A DNA stretch of 64,000 bases from Semisulcospira habei. Taxonomy: Eukaryota; Mollusca; Gastropoda; Semisulcospiridae. Both the position numbers and the translations under genes were made by a program. The notes under the pieces are model-generated. The model was not told the origin of the DNA. It did not search any database and saw only the letters and a program-made list of their open reading frames with translations. Positions 22,622 to 34,041 of this stretch are shown piece by piece; position 1 is the first letter of the stretch; every line of letters begins with the position of its first letter. The stretch spans positions 47,798,823-47,862,822 of the forward strand of contig BTPG01000004.1 in assembly GCA_036245525.1 (NCBI GenBank). Reading direction: 5' to 3'.

Positions 22622-22840
22622 TTAACCCTTTTAGTTTTAGCCCCAAGTCCCTACAGCAGGAGATGGATTGACCATGATAATTCAAGGGTTGTGCCAGATT
22701 AGCTTGGCGCATTCAGGCGCCAAGCTAATCTGGCACTACCATTGAATTATCATGGTCAAGCCATCCCCTGCAACTGGTACATAGTCATTAGGCAACACCT
22801 CCAAAATCTGAGAAATGGAACCTTGGGGTAAAAGGGTTAA
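22622..22840. mobile_element. TTAA hairpin MITE, copy 8 (type A)
   Basis: Ends TTAACCCTTTTAGTTTTAG and GGGTAAAAGGGTTAA show the TTAA plus CCC/GGG signature clearly. The hairpin (about 22675-22760) has arms with GTGCCAGATTAGCTTGGCGC and their complement. Confidence 0.82.
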
Positions 22841-23129
22841 GTAAACACAGAATCAATGTGGATCATTACTAGGCAATTACCTGTTTGCTGAACATTACCA
22901 GCTTATTTGTGGTCTAGTGATAACTGTCCAGAAAAAGGGGCCAAGCCCGCAACCATGAGTGACTTTAATCTGCAAGCCAGCAGGTGAGGCAGGTGAACCA
23001 CAGGAGGGTGGCGTGTGCAGATAAGTAGTTAGCCATTGCTAATCCACGGCAATACCAGAGTCTTTATTCATAAACTTAAGGTGATGTATTAATTAGTATT
23101 GCAATGGAACAGTACCAATGTCTGGCTTG

Positions 23130-23380
23130 TTCAACATGGCTTACGGCTCACACGCATGACTGATCAAAATAATTAATCTAACCTTTGTGACCTTCACCTT
23201 TCTGATGGGTCACTGAAAAAGTGAAATAAGCAAGTGTTCTAACATAAAGAAAGTGTGGGCTTTAGTTATGCGAAATCCATGTTTTCTAAAAGTTTAGGCA
23301 TTTTTAAATTCTGTCAACCTCCAATGACCCTTGACCTTTTTGAGTAGTAAACCAAATTAGATAGAAAGGTCTTATCACAA
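23130..23380 (+). repeat. R dispersed repeat fragment
   Basis: Motifs ATGGCTTACGGCTCACACGC, TTTGTGACCTTCACC and CCAAATTAGATAGAAAGGTC place it in the R family. It is cut off by the LINE tail at 23381. Confidence 0.6.
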
Positions 23381-24248
23381 TAATAATAATACTAAATAGC
23401 TATTGTACAGCTCTGTTCTCCAGGAAAACACTGGACTCACTGCGCATGCACAACAGCACACTCTCTCTCAGACACGCGCACAATTATACACTACTTTAAC
23501 CCACCCCATCCCTTCCCAGCACCTTACAGTTACATCCACTTCCCTGTCACAATAGATCCAGAATCAGAATAAAAGGCAGTTAGCAGTTAGCTAGGAAAAA
23601 ATGGTGAGCTACATGTTAAATGAATGCCTCACCAAAAAAAAGGTCTTTAAGTGAACTTTGAACTGGAATTCAGCATTTCAATTGGCAGCGAGTTCCACAC
23701 ACTTGAGGCTAAAAGGGTGAAAGAACGCTCCCTTCTTAAGTCTTTATTAAGCTTCGGGATTTTAAAAAGTTTTCACTGGAGGAACAGAGGGTAAGTGATG
23801 GCTGATAAAGCTTGGCCGAAAGGTATGGCGGCAGAGATCCGTGAAAATGCTGATTGGCAAAAATTGCAATTTTGTACTGGCAGCGGAATTTCATGGGCAG
23901 CCAGTGCAGCTGCTTCAGCAGAGGCATAACGTGGTCTATCTTTCGTTTCTTCAAGATGATATGCGTTGCATTGTTCTGAATCATCTGCAAGCGTGAAATC
24001 TGGTCTGCTAGTATTAGTAGTAAACCTGCCGGTACAGAATTGCAATAATCGAGCCTGGACGAAATGAATGCATTGACAAGTCTTGAAGCCGCACTTTCTG
24101 CGAGATACGGTCTGAGGGAAGAGATTCTGCGCAAGTCAAGGAAACCAGCGCAGCAGACACTACTTATATGATCATGCATGGGAGAGCGTTGAGACAGTTC
24201 TGAAAATGAACGCTGAAGCCACCAAAGTTTTTGCAAACTCGCTGTCAA
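23381..24248 (-). mobile_element. LINE 3' end (family A, CR1/L2-like), truncated
   Basis: The minus-strand frame has SRLDYCNSVPAGLL, QMIQNNATHIILKKRKIDHV and PLLKQLHWLPM, the typical C-terminal block of CR1/L2-type reverse transcriptases. It ends in an ATT-type short repeat tail (23381-23395). Most of RT and all of the endonuclease are missing. A plus-strand copy of the same 3' UTR lies at 62460-62745. Confidence 0.72.
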
Positions 24249-24590
24249 TTAGACTAAGGCGAGACTGAGAGCCAACAGGCATGACTTTAGTTGCAGACAA
24301 CAAGGAGGTTTGAGGTAAGGAAAATATAGGTAAATGGACCAAGGGGTGATGGAAACACAGAGAACACCCACCCTGTTCACCCTACCAAAGACCTCCATGT
24401 CCCCAAAGAAACAGATATTAAGGTTTTAGCCCATAACCATAATTTATTCAACCTCAAATGTAATGTATCAAGTTAAAGGTTTGTTCTACAAACATACCTT
24501 TAGAAACAACCTTCAACCATTTCTATTTTTTTTCCTATAAATATTTCCTTGGGCTATTGGGTATGTCATTTGCACATCTTTAATACTTAC

Positions 24591-24648
24591 AGCCATTCTG
24601 ATGTTCCTGATCTACCAAAATCCTCTTATTTTCTCTTCTTATAGTAAC
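24591..24648 (-). CDS. glutamine-rich gene, exon 1 of those seen
   Basis: A TTTTCAG acceptor and GTAAGT donor bound 58 nt. Only one frame is open: VTIRRENKRILVDQEHQNG plus one extra base. The acceptor shows that more exons lie upstream on the minus strand, but none was recognised between here and 32 kb. Confidence 0.6.
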
Positions 24649-24659
24649 CTGAAAACAAA

Positions 24660-26359
24660 AATAGTAATAAGAATCACAATACACAACAACATTAAAATGA
24701 ACACAGAGCTCAGACTCCATGAAAAGCATAACATGGACTGATGGAGAGAGTACACATAAAAATGTATCATCAAGTCAACTTGTCTTTCAACATCTGTGCT
24801 AAATTTATTGGTCTCAATTCACACAGATCTGTCACATGAGCATACAGAAGGAAGACAGCGTGCTAACAAAACACCATGTCAAATTATTTCCATACTGACA
24901 TGATGGCCTTCACCTTTCAAACACACTCTGATACATGGTCAAGAGTACGACCGAGTGTCCAACAGGTGTGACAAGCACCCTGCATTTTCAAAAGCAAAAT
25001 AAATTTAATATTTCATATAAATCTGATGTACCTTTGCATACATAAACATTAACACTGAGAAAATTTGTATGTTATTTATTTGCAGTTTGGTTGTTATTGA
25101 ACTTAGAAGTTGAAATTTTGAACATAACATTTACAATGTCACATATTTAACAATTCACAACAAACACAAGCTGTAAACAATTTCTTGTATTTGTATGTTT
25201 CAATGTATGTTCTCATCCAGAATAAATGGTGTGTCTATAAAAAATTTTAAAAAAGTGTGTTAGTGGAATGCAACCTAGTTTTACGCCATAAAAACTGTTA
25301 GAACATAACTTTACACCATAATTTCCAAAAGTGACTAATTTTTTATTCTACTTGAAGAACTAATTGTAAAATGTTATGCTAAATGCACAGAAACAAGTCT
25401 CTAATTTACATAAAATCCAATTTAAAAAAATAATGTTTACATAGTTCTGAATACTGACAAAGTTGTTAATTACACCTTCACTGCAATGTTTTGTTATTCT
25501 CATTTTTTATCTCGCGCAATGAAATACAGCTTCTGTAAGCTAAACATTACTGCACTAGATGACAAAAACATGAAATAGAAAGGTAAAAAATAACAAAATG
25601 GCGTGTTTGAATATAACATGATGACACAGGACCATTTTTTAAACAGCAAAAGTAAAGGTGCTGAGTTATGAAATGCAGATTTGAAAGCTGTTTGTAATGA
25701 TAAATATTAAGATACTGCATGCATAAAGGTTACTGCACAAATTTCAATGCACAACAGGAAATGCAATCATCGTTGCATGAATGTAACATGACACGACGTA
25801 GAGTTATGTTCATGAGGAATAGCTGCGACATTATCTTTGTTTTGCAGTCACTAAAATTTTATAGGTCTTCAAATTCATATTTTATAGATTATCTGGTTAT
25901 CTTACCTACTTTATTGCAGGACAGCCAAAGAAATGAAATTGGTGTTTGTTCATAACTTTATACAGTGCATGTGATGTACTGATGGTGTAACGTTATCTAC
26001 AAATGAAAAACAAAGAAATGTTTATCAATCCTAAAATGTGTCACATGCTTTATTATTATAAAAAAATTAAACAGCAACTTTTCAGCTGTTGGTAGTTTTG
26101 TTTTAATCTAAAGTGATTCTTGTCATTTAGGTGATAAATGTTTGGCATGTACCTTTACATCCCACAAAGTTGTGTCAAGTTATGTTCACGAGGACAAATT
26201 GTTAAGACAATCAAATGTATTGTGTACCAGCATGTGCATAACTATTTGTATGTGTTGGCATCATCTGCTATATGATTTGCAACAAAATATACCCTTTAAG
26301 TAACAAAAATAATGTGCATACTGGTTTGAACATAACCTTTACACGCCTGCACGCAGAAG
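24660..26359. other. AT-rich intron-like interval
   Basis: No exon with convincing splice sites, no inverted repeat and no mobile-element tail was recognised in these 1.7 kb. Confidence 0.4.
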
Positions 26360-26793
26360 AAAATACAATATTATTATTATTATTACATGGTATTTATATG
26401 GCGCATTTCTCATATTTATAATATAACTCAATGCGCAGAATGTAGCCGCGAACTGAACCCAACAAGCACGCTCACGTGAATCACACGCATTCACTCACAC
26501 ACTGTACGTAAACACAGAACATTCACGTGGTGCTAAGGGCAAGCTCAAGCGAGCTACTGACGGTATTTGGAAATCATTTTGTATTTGAAATTTTATTAAG
26601 TTGGCTGAAACTGATACCAAAGTGAAGGGGAGGAAGAGCCGGAGTACCCGGAGAAAGAACCCCCGACGGTCCGCCCGAATTAACGGCGACACTTACTAGA
26701 GGAGAAAAATCCGACGCCGGAACCCGGAATCGAACCTCGCACCTTTAGCATTGGTGGCAGGCGCCTTAACCACTGCGCCACGGACCGCCCCGA
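26360..26793 (-). mobile_element. tRNA-derived SINE
   Basis: The minus strand starts near 26793 with GGGGCGGTCCGTGGCGCAGT, containing an A box, and 45 bases later has a B box, GAGGTTCGATTCC. These are Pol III promoter elements of a tRNA. The tRNA 3' half cannot pair with the 5' end, so it is not a functional tRNA. A central region with CTCCGGGTACTCCGGC follows. The end contains TATAAATATGAGAAATGCGC and an AAT-type tail. The tail resembles LINE family B copies at 27677 and 37871. Confidence 0.75.
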
Positions 26794-27676
26794 TAAAATT
26801 ATTTCAACTGAACAAAATTAGGTATTTTGGGGCATATCAAGCGCTTGTCTAAAATAAGTATAGTCCTACTCTACGCATGTTTGTTTATGTGCGTGTGTTT
26901 TTTGTTTTAGGAATGTGCCAACATGGTGCGAGCTGGTGTTTATTTAAAGAGTGAGTGCGTGTTTATTTTGTTCTAATTTTTCTCCTTTTAAAATTATTTT
27001 ATGTGCTGTAATTGTAATGCATTCCGAGCTTGCTGTCTGTGCCTGTGGGGAAGGGCGCTAGATAAAAATTATGTTACTATTATTATTAATTAAATTAATG
27101 ATCACATGAAAAAATATTAGTACAATTGATAGGGTTTGTTTTAATAGCTAATGTATGACTTGTCCGATTTTTTTCTATCCTCTAACTTGTGACAAACCAC
27201 ACACTTTCCACACATTCATCTACCCACAGACTCAAACAAGACAAAAGAATGTAAATAAATATGATTTTCTGGTTTACTTTCTGGCTTATTCCGTAATAAA
27301 ATGAACTGAGTTTAGCATAGTAGTTTTAGTACTACAACCAAAAATTCACTTATGACATTCAATTTCAATATAAATTTACAACTTTGGCTGAGAAATTTTA
27401 TGAAAAGGAATGATCTTGATTAACACAGTTAAACAACAGTCAACTACGACATCAGTCAACTCACAGTTTGCAAAGAAAAATGTAATAGTGCGCTTGAAAC
27501 GTTTTCACAACATGTAATTATGACTAAACAAGATCATAGGAAAATTTGGCCCGTATATCCTGATGTGGCATAAATTGAAGTTCTAAATATGCTAAACATT
27601 ATTTCTATAGCATGTCGGATGTGAGGACCACATTACAACACAACTTTTCCATCAATCAGTCTGCGTGCTTTTCGTT

Positions 27677-27884
27677 CTAATAATAATAATTACGGTATTT
27701 ATAATGCGCTTATCTTATAATAATTATAACTCTAAGCGCACACTCACAACTCGCGCATGCATGTGCATGCTTTTGACAATGACTCGCGTACCACAAATAC
27801 ATTACGACAGTCAGCTTAGGGTGGGGAGCGTGATGGCGTTATACTTAGTGCTAGAACTGTTGAAAGAGGTGAGTTCTGAGGGCG
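27677..27884 (-). mobile_element. LINE family B, 3' end only
   Basis: An AAT-type tail, then GGTATTTATAATGCGCTTAT, CTCACAACTCGCGCATGC and GTGCTAGAACTGTTGAAAGA, match 37871-38100. Only about 208 bp of 3' UTR remain, a strong 5' truncation. Confidence 0.8.
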
Positions 27885-28069
27885 GACTACCACTACATGA
27901 ACCGGAAGTTACATGTGGTTAACCCTGTCATTTTCAAAAATGCAATGGTTTCCTGGATTTTCATACAAATATTTAGTAAATTTGATGAATTGTTGGATGT
28001 CATTTCTAACAACAAATTGATCTGGATTTTCAACTCAGAAACCACTCAGAACTGATGCTTTGATTTAAT

Positions 28070-28680
28070 AAGAAAGGCAAAGCCCTCATGGCTCATGTGT
28101 ATGACCGGTCTATGTGAGACCTTTGTGTCAATAAGGGCTGGCTTCTGCACTGCAAAATCAATGTTTTCTCACAATTTAAGCATATTTCACACATCTGCCA
28201 AACCACGTTACCCTTGACCTTTAAAACGATTCAACCAAATTAGTACTCATAGGATTAGGAAGGTCTTATCAATATCATCAGCTACCTTTGAGCAAAATTT
28301 GCAAAAATGTTCTACAATTCTAGGAAACATTAGCATTTTCTTTTACACACATTTGGTGACCTAGTGACCCTTGCAATTATTGAGGGGTCATAAAATTAGT
28401 ATGCATAGGCAGGTCTTACCATCAGGTATCTCTGTACCAAGTATGGTTTTGAAGTTGTGAATAGTATTTGGGGGGGGGGGGGGGGGGTAAAAAAATCTTA
28501 TGGTTAAAATATGGCTATTTTTAAAACCCATTTCCTGATCTCTTTAAATAGGTCTTATGACCCTTGACCTCTCCAAGGGGTCAACCAAATTAGTAAGTAT
28601 GCATAGAAAGGTCTTACCATCAGGTATCTTTGTACCAAGTTTAGGTTTGAAGTTGTGAATAATATTTGAGAAAATAAGCA
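28070..28680 (+). repeat. R dispersed repeat fragment with poly-G tract
   Basis: Starts AAGGCAAAGCCCTCATGGCT and contains AAATTAGTATGCATAGGCAG and TCTTACCATCAGGTATCTTT twice. A run of 18 G (28470-28487) sits where other copies have TATTTGAGAAAAA. Confidence 0.7.
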
Positions 28681-29509
28681 AAGTACTGATTTTTCAAATC
28701 TCTGTCACGTAAGCTGCCAAGTCCTGTCACAGTTTGACAGATAAATTGTACGCTTACATCTGGAGAATTCAACAAACATTCTTTTCTTCTTATAATTAAT
28801 ACTGATGTCACAAAAGAAAAAATCATGTATGTATGTTAAAATAGTTATGCAAAACCTGGTAGATTTCAATTCAATATCGAGGTCAAGCATGCAGACTTCA
28901 TGTGTGCCTGCGCTGTTTCAGGTTTGAAAACTTGGCCAATTCACGTGAAATGTATTTTTCTTTTAATTGGACTTAATATATTGGGGGTAAAGATAGGGAT
29001 GTAAAATCAGTCATTTAAAGCTGATGGTTCGGTTTCCGCATGAGTTTTCAAAAATACCCAGCGAGGGCCCTGACCTCACAAACTGAGTTTGCGGAGTTTG
29101 AACTCTGTATGCCAGGGAAAATTATAATGCACGCATCATCTGTAGAGGCCAGTCTAGTGTCGCACGCTGTGGACATGCAAAACAAATCGCAGACATCCTT
29201 CTTTCGTGCCATCATCTAGATCTATCAGTCTCCTAAATGATGCCATAGCATAGACCTATAGTCATGGCATCATTTGAAGGATGGTCAAGATGTCAGCCTC
29301 GCCCTCAGGTCTATGAATTTGCAATGTCATGTGATACGTAAGTGTCTGTGTGTGGGTTGTTTGCGTGTGCGTGTGGCATAAGGTAGTGTTGTCTCAGTTA
29401 GTTTTTAAGAACGTTTTCTTTCTAGGTGGATATTATTATATTAACATTGCAGATGGTTGTGAAGTTATGTGCACATACTCACTGTAGTGTAATCGGTTGG
29501 TGTGTTCTA

Positions 29510-29615
29510 GTCAGTTAAATGTATTTATTTGTTTTATGTTCACATTTGTTGTTTTTATAACTGCTGCAAACAAATTTCCCATCTTGGGACAATAAAGGTA
29601 TCGTATTTATTCTCT
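29510..29615 (+). repeat. possible LINE or SINE 3' end
   Basis: The text CAAATTTCCCATCTTGGGAC followed by AATAAAGGTATCGTATTTA looks like the 3' end of an L2/CR1-type element. No coding part is attached. Confidence 0.4.
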
Positions 29616-29631
29616 GCAACGGTCAAACAAT

Positions 29632-29780
29632 ACACATACCAAGGGGAAGTACTCAGCGCTGGACAGACAAACAGTTAGATCCCCCGTCCCCGCCTATCCG
29701 GCACACAATCGGGGGGGGGGGGGGGGGGGGGATCTAACTGTTTGTCTGTCCAGCGCTGAGTAATTCCCCTTGGTATGTGT
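29632..29780. repeat. inverted duplication joined by a G tract
   Basis: Left arm 29632-29686 and right arm 29726-29780 are nearly perfect reverse complements (for example CAGCGCTGGACAGACAAACA and its complement). Between them lie CCCCGCCTATCCGGCACACA and a run of 21 G (29711-29731). Confidence 0.9.
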
Positions 29781-29789
29781 ACAATTCTA

Positions 29790-31260
29790 CCAGCGGTGGC
29801 CTCACCTCTCTGGTTTGTGAGTAGGTCAAACAACTGATCATCATTGTTCCGAGTTTCTTAAAAGTAAATCGTATTATGTCAACTATTACTGAATTATATT
29901 TGTTCAAAGATTGTATAGAAAAGTGGCTCTTTGCTGAAATATCTTGGAAAAACGCTGTGCGGTCCGATGTCAAACGACAGATCTAGATCTATTATGAGCA
30001 TCCCTAGCAGGTGAGCGTAAGCGTGTAAACTTGCAAGTTACATGTGAAAAGATAACTGCGTACTGCATTTACAATTCATACAAATCGCGCGTACATCTAT
30101 ATCTACACTCGATGAATTTCGAAGACATTACAATAAATTACTGTGAAATGTTGGGATACTTGCGCAGAACCTTGAAGAGACGGCGAAGAACAAAATCAGC
30201 ATGAAAATTCCGCCATATTGATGACAGTAATCCGATGAAAAAGTTTTAAAATACAAAACATAAGCAAAAAATGTAACGTACTGCTTAAGTGCTTAATATT
30301 GTAAATAGGAAATACAAATCGTATTTATACGTGCAAATGTGTTTCTGTTGATATTTTTACTGCCTATTTTCATTCGTCGACACGGACCAAATGGTGTCTG
30401 TTCTTCGAAAGGTCACATGACCAGGACATATAGCAAGGACTACGGTGTGGAAGGAAGGACTACGTCCCAAAAGTCCCACTAGGCTGCAATTTATGCTTGT
30501 ATCTGACAAAATATAAGTCGATGTTGTTCATTTCAAACATCTGCTAGCCGCAAATAGATTGGCACACCTGCAGCTCTTTGCAGAATTTCTAAAGCTGGCG
30601 GGAAATTGTCATAATTTGAAGAAATCAGTGACCTTTTGCTGTGCAAAATTTGATCGATAACATGTCCCGGATTCGTTGGGACAGATTCTGCTGCAAAACA
30701 GCGTCCACACTACACTATATGCACTTGTCAACATTCTTGTACAAGTAGTATTCTGTGTTTAAATTAGGAATTTTAGTCTTTTTCAAGCTGAAAGGGGTGC
30801 CTGATGTTGGGACTATGATGTGCAGGAATGGTCGCGGTTGCATGGAGATGGCCTACGGTGTAAAGAATGTGGGACTACACTGCAAAAATCGCTACGTTGT
30901 ATTGTTACACTTATTCATTATGTAGCTGTCTGATTTTAATATGCAGTAAACGAAATACTGTCAATAAATTAGTTGAAATTCCATTAATAGGTCAAATAAA
31001 AATACATGCCGGAAAAAGAAATATGATATAGGCAAAGGAAAAGTGTCTGTTATGACAAAATGCATTTGCTTTGCTAAAATACCCGAGTTGGAATGTTTAT
31101 TATTTTATATGAGGCTGATCAACATGAACATTTGTGGAAACAATGAACACAACAGTTACACACGTTACACCCAAGTCATGTCAGCTGCATGCAATGGCTT
31201 AAGTTACTTATGGATGTTCATTTTGACCAACCCTTACAGTAACTAACTCCTGTTTAGGTC
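29790..31260. other. intergenic or intronic sequence without recognised features
   Basis: No exon, RNA gene or element end could be supported. The open frame at 31043-31246 has no other support. Confidence 0.4.
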
Positions 31261-31369
31261 CCCCTTGAACTATATGACTGTTTTTCAAATTTGCACGAAA
31301 TTTCAGATGACAGAAAGTCAGTCTGGAAATCTGTTTATTCAAAATTTGTTGGAAACATTTTTATATGAA

Positions 31370-31760
31370 TCCATATCTATTGACATACCTATTTCTTGAT
31401 CTCTTCTACCTTGACCTTTTCGATGGGTCATCCAAATTAGTATGCCTAGGAAGGTCTTACCACCAGGTGTCTTTGCATTAAGTTTCGGCTTCGGGTTGTG
31501 AATAGTATTTGAGGAAAAAAATGTCTTTTGTCAAAATATTGCTAGTTTTAATGTATTCCTGATCTTCTGACCTTTGAGAGAAGTCACTAAAATTGGTACG
31601 CTTAGAAAGGTCTGGCCTGTGCCAAGTTTGAAGTCTGTGTCTTGAATGGAAAATACCATCATTAAAGTTTACGATGGACAGACGACCACTGGCCCATTTC
31701 ATAGACTTACTTTTGCTATCGCACATGAGCCAAGAAGGGCATGGTGGACCACTTCAATCC
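31370..31760 (+). repeat. R dispersed repeat fragment
   Basis: Shows CTATTTCTTGATCTCTTC, CAAATTAGTATGCCTAGGAA and GGTCTTACCACCAGGTGTC in R order, ending CTTTTGCTATCGCACATGAG. Confidence 0.65.
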
Positions 31761-32588
31761 GGGCAGAATATTACCACAAAAAGAAGACAAAGAAGAAGAA
31801 GAAATACGGTTGGATGTATAAACCTTGCTTGTTTTTTTAGCCGTAAGTAACTATGGTTACCAAAGACATGAAGAGCTGTGTTTTCTAATGGTCAAGCTTC
31901 ACCTAAAGAAGATGTATATTAAGCTGAACACCTTGCAAGCTGTAAAACAACAAGATATTCTGTATCTTTATTGTGATGTATTGAACCAGATGTAAATTGC
32001 AACACAACTGACAAGATGACTGTCAGTCGTGTTATGAGACCGTCAGTTGTGTTGCAAAACTGTCAGTCATGTTAGGGACAAATCTTAGATACTTTTTATT
32101 GCCATTTGCCTTAAGAAACATAAAGCAGAGGAATGTGTGTTGGTGTCATTACAATTACAAACATCACAGTCAACAATAAGAAATAATTAATACTCTATCA
32201 CACAAACCCAATGCCCTACTTACTACTTACTTACTTACTTACTTACTTACGCCTGTCACCCCTCCACGGGTATAGGCCGTCGACGAGAGACCTCCAGCGA
32301 CTCCTGTCCTGTGCTTCTTCTTCAATTTTACTCCAGGTGGTTCCCAGTCTCTTGATGTCTGCTTGCAGGTCTCGACGCTAGGTGTTTCTCGGCCTGCCTC
32401 TTTTCCTCTTTCCCTGGGGGTGCCATGACAATGCCTGCCTAGTGATACTGGAAGCTGGCTTTCTCAGACTGTGACCAATCCATCCCCATCTTCTTCACCC
32501 AATTTCATTCTCTGCTGTTATCTGCTCTGTTCTGTCCCAGAGTCTGACGTTGCTGGTTTTCTCTGGCCAGTGGATTTTCAAAATTCTT

Positions 32589-33926
32589 CTAAGGCAACTG
32601 TTTATGAAGATCTGTACTCTGTTGACTGTGGTTTTTGTCAATCTCCAAGTCTCTGCTCCATATAGGAGAACTGCTTTTACGTTGGAGTTGAAAATCCGGA
32701 CTTTTGTGTTGTGACAGCTCTCTGGAACTCCACACTTTTTTCAACCGGAGAAAGGCTGCTCTGGCTTTATCGATTCGTGCTCTGGCATCTGCATAAGTGC
32801 CGCCTTTTTTGTCTATGACGCTCCCGAGATAGGTGAAGGACTCCACCTCCTCCAACTGGGTGCCAGCAAGCAATACTAGTTCTTCCCTGGTTGTGTTCAG
32901 CCTCATTGTCTTTGTTTTCTGTTTGTGGATGGTGAGGCCCACTTGGGACGAGATGTCAGCAAGCCTCGTGGTCTTGTCCTGCATTTGTTGATGAGTGTGG
33001 GACAGTAAAACCAAGTCGTCTGCAAAATCGAGGTCGTCAAGCTGTGTCCACAGTGTCCACTGTATTCCACTTCGTCTGTGCTCTGTGGTCCTCTTCATGA
33101 CCCAGTCTATGGCCAGTAGGAAGAGGAACGGAGACAGCAAACACCCCTGCCTGACACCGGTTCTGACCTGGAGCTCCCTGGTGAACTGCCCTTCGTGGAT
33201 CACACATGTCATGCCATTGTAGCTGCTCTTGATCAGGCTGACGAGCTTTGTGGGTACACCGTAGTGTCGTAGGAGTTTCCACAGAGTCTCTCGGTCCACG
33301 CTGTAAAATGCATTCTCATAATCCACAAAGTTGACGTACAGCTGGGAGCTCCACTCCAGAGACTGTTCCACGATGATGCGGAGAGTGGCGATCTGGTCTG
33401 TACATGATCGGTTCTTCATGAATCCTGCTTGCTGGTCTCTCAGCTGGGGGTCAACGGAGCTCTTCATTCTCTCCAGGATGATCCTGTTAAAGACCTTTCC
33501 TGGTACTGACAGCAAGGTGATTCCTCTGTAGTTGGAACACTTGCCGAGGTCACCTTTCTTGGGAAGCTTGATTAGGTACCCCTCCTTCCAGTCAGCCGGC
33601 ATCACCTCCTCTTCCCAGATCTTTCCAAACAATAGGTACAGCATCTCTGCTGTTGTCTCTAGGTCTGCTTTCAGAGACTCCGCTGGGTTGCCATCTGGCC
33701 CTGACAGCAAGGTGATTCCTCTGTAGTTGGAACACTTGCCGAGGTCGCCTTTCTTGGGAAGCTTGATTAGGTACCCCTCCTTCCAGTCAGCCGGCATCAC
33801 CTCCTCTTCCCAGATCTTTCCAAACAGTGGGTACAGCATCTCTGCTGTTGTCTCTAGGTCTGCTTTCAGAGACTCCGCTGGGTTGCCATCTGGCCCTGCT
33901 GCTTTGCCGTTCTTCAAAAATGCCAC
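32589..33926 (-). pseudogene. RTE reverse transcriptase, copy 1
   Basis: Open for 445 codons but altered. The RT blocks [39 protein letters not shown] and [15 protein letters not shown] are readable; FADD is the active-site motif. A 65-codon segment (GPDGNPAESL to NYRGITLLS) occurs twice in a row. A frame change near 32720 separates the C-terminal block. The protein would copy element RNA at a nicked target. Confidence 0.8.
33506..33895. repeat. 195-bp in-frame tandem duplication in RTE copy 1
   Basis: Two units beginning CTGACAGCAAGGTGATTCC at 33506 and 33701 differ at only a few bases. Copy 2 of the element has a single unit, so the duplication arose after the copies separated. Confidence 0.92.
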
Positions 33927-33998
33927 TGCTCTTCTGATCTCTTCCCGGCTGGGTCTGTCACAGCTGATGGGTAGGTCGGTCTCTGCTGGCTGGATGTC

Positions 33999-34030
33999 GG
34001 GGGGGGGGGGAGGGGGGGGAGGGGGGGGGG
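33999..34030. repeat. expanded G tract in RTE copy 1
   Basis: G12-A-G8-A-G10. The sibling element has only seven G followed by TCGGGTGGGCTAGG at the same place (about 60187). Confidence 0.9.
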
Positions 34031-34041
34031 TCTGGGTCTGT

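Noticed and set aside
26713..26793. Functional tRNA gene
   Set aside because: A and B boxes are present but the acceptor stem does not pair and the sequence continues into a SINE body and tail.
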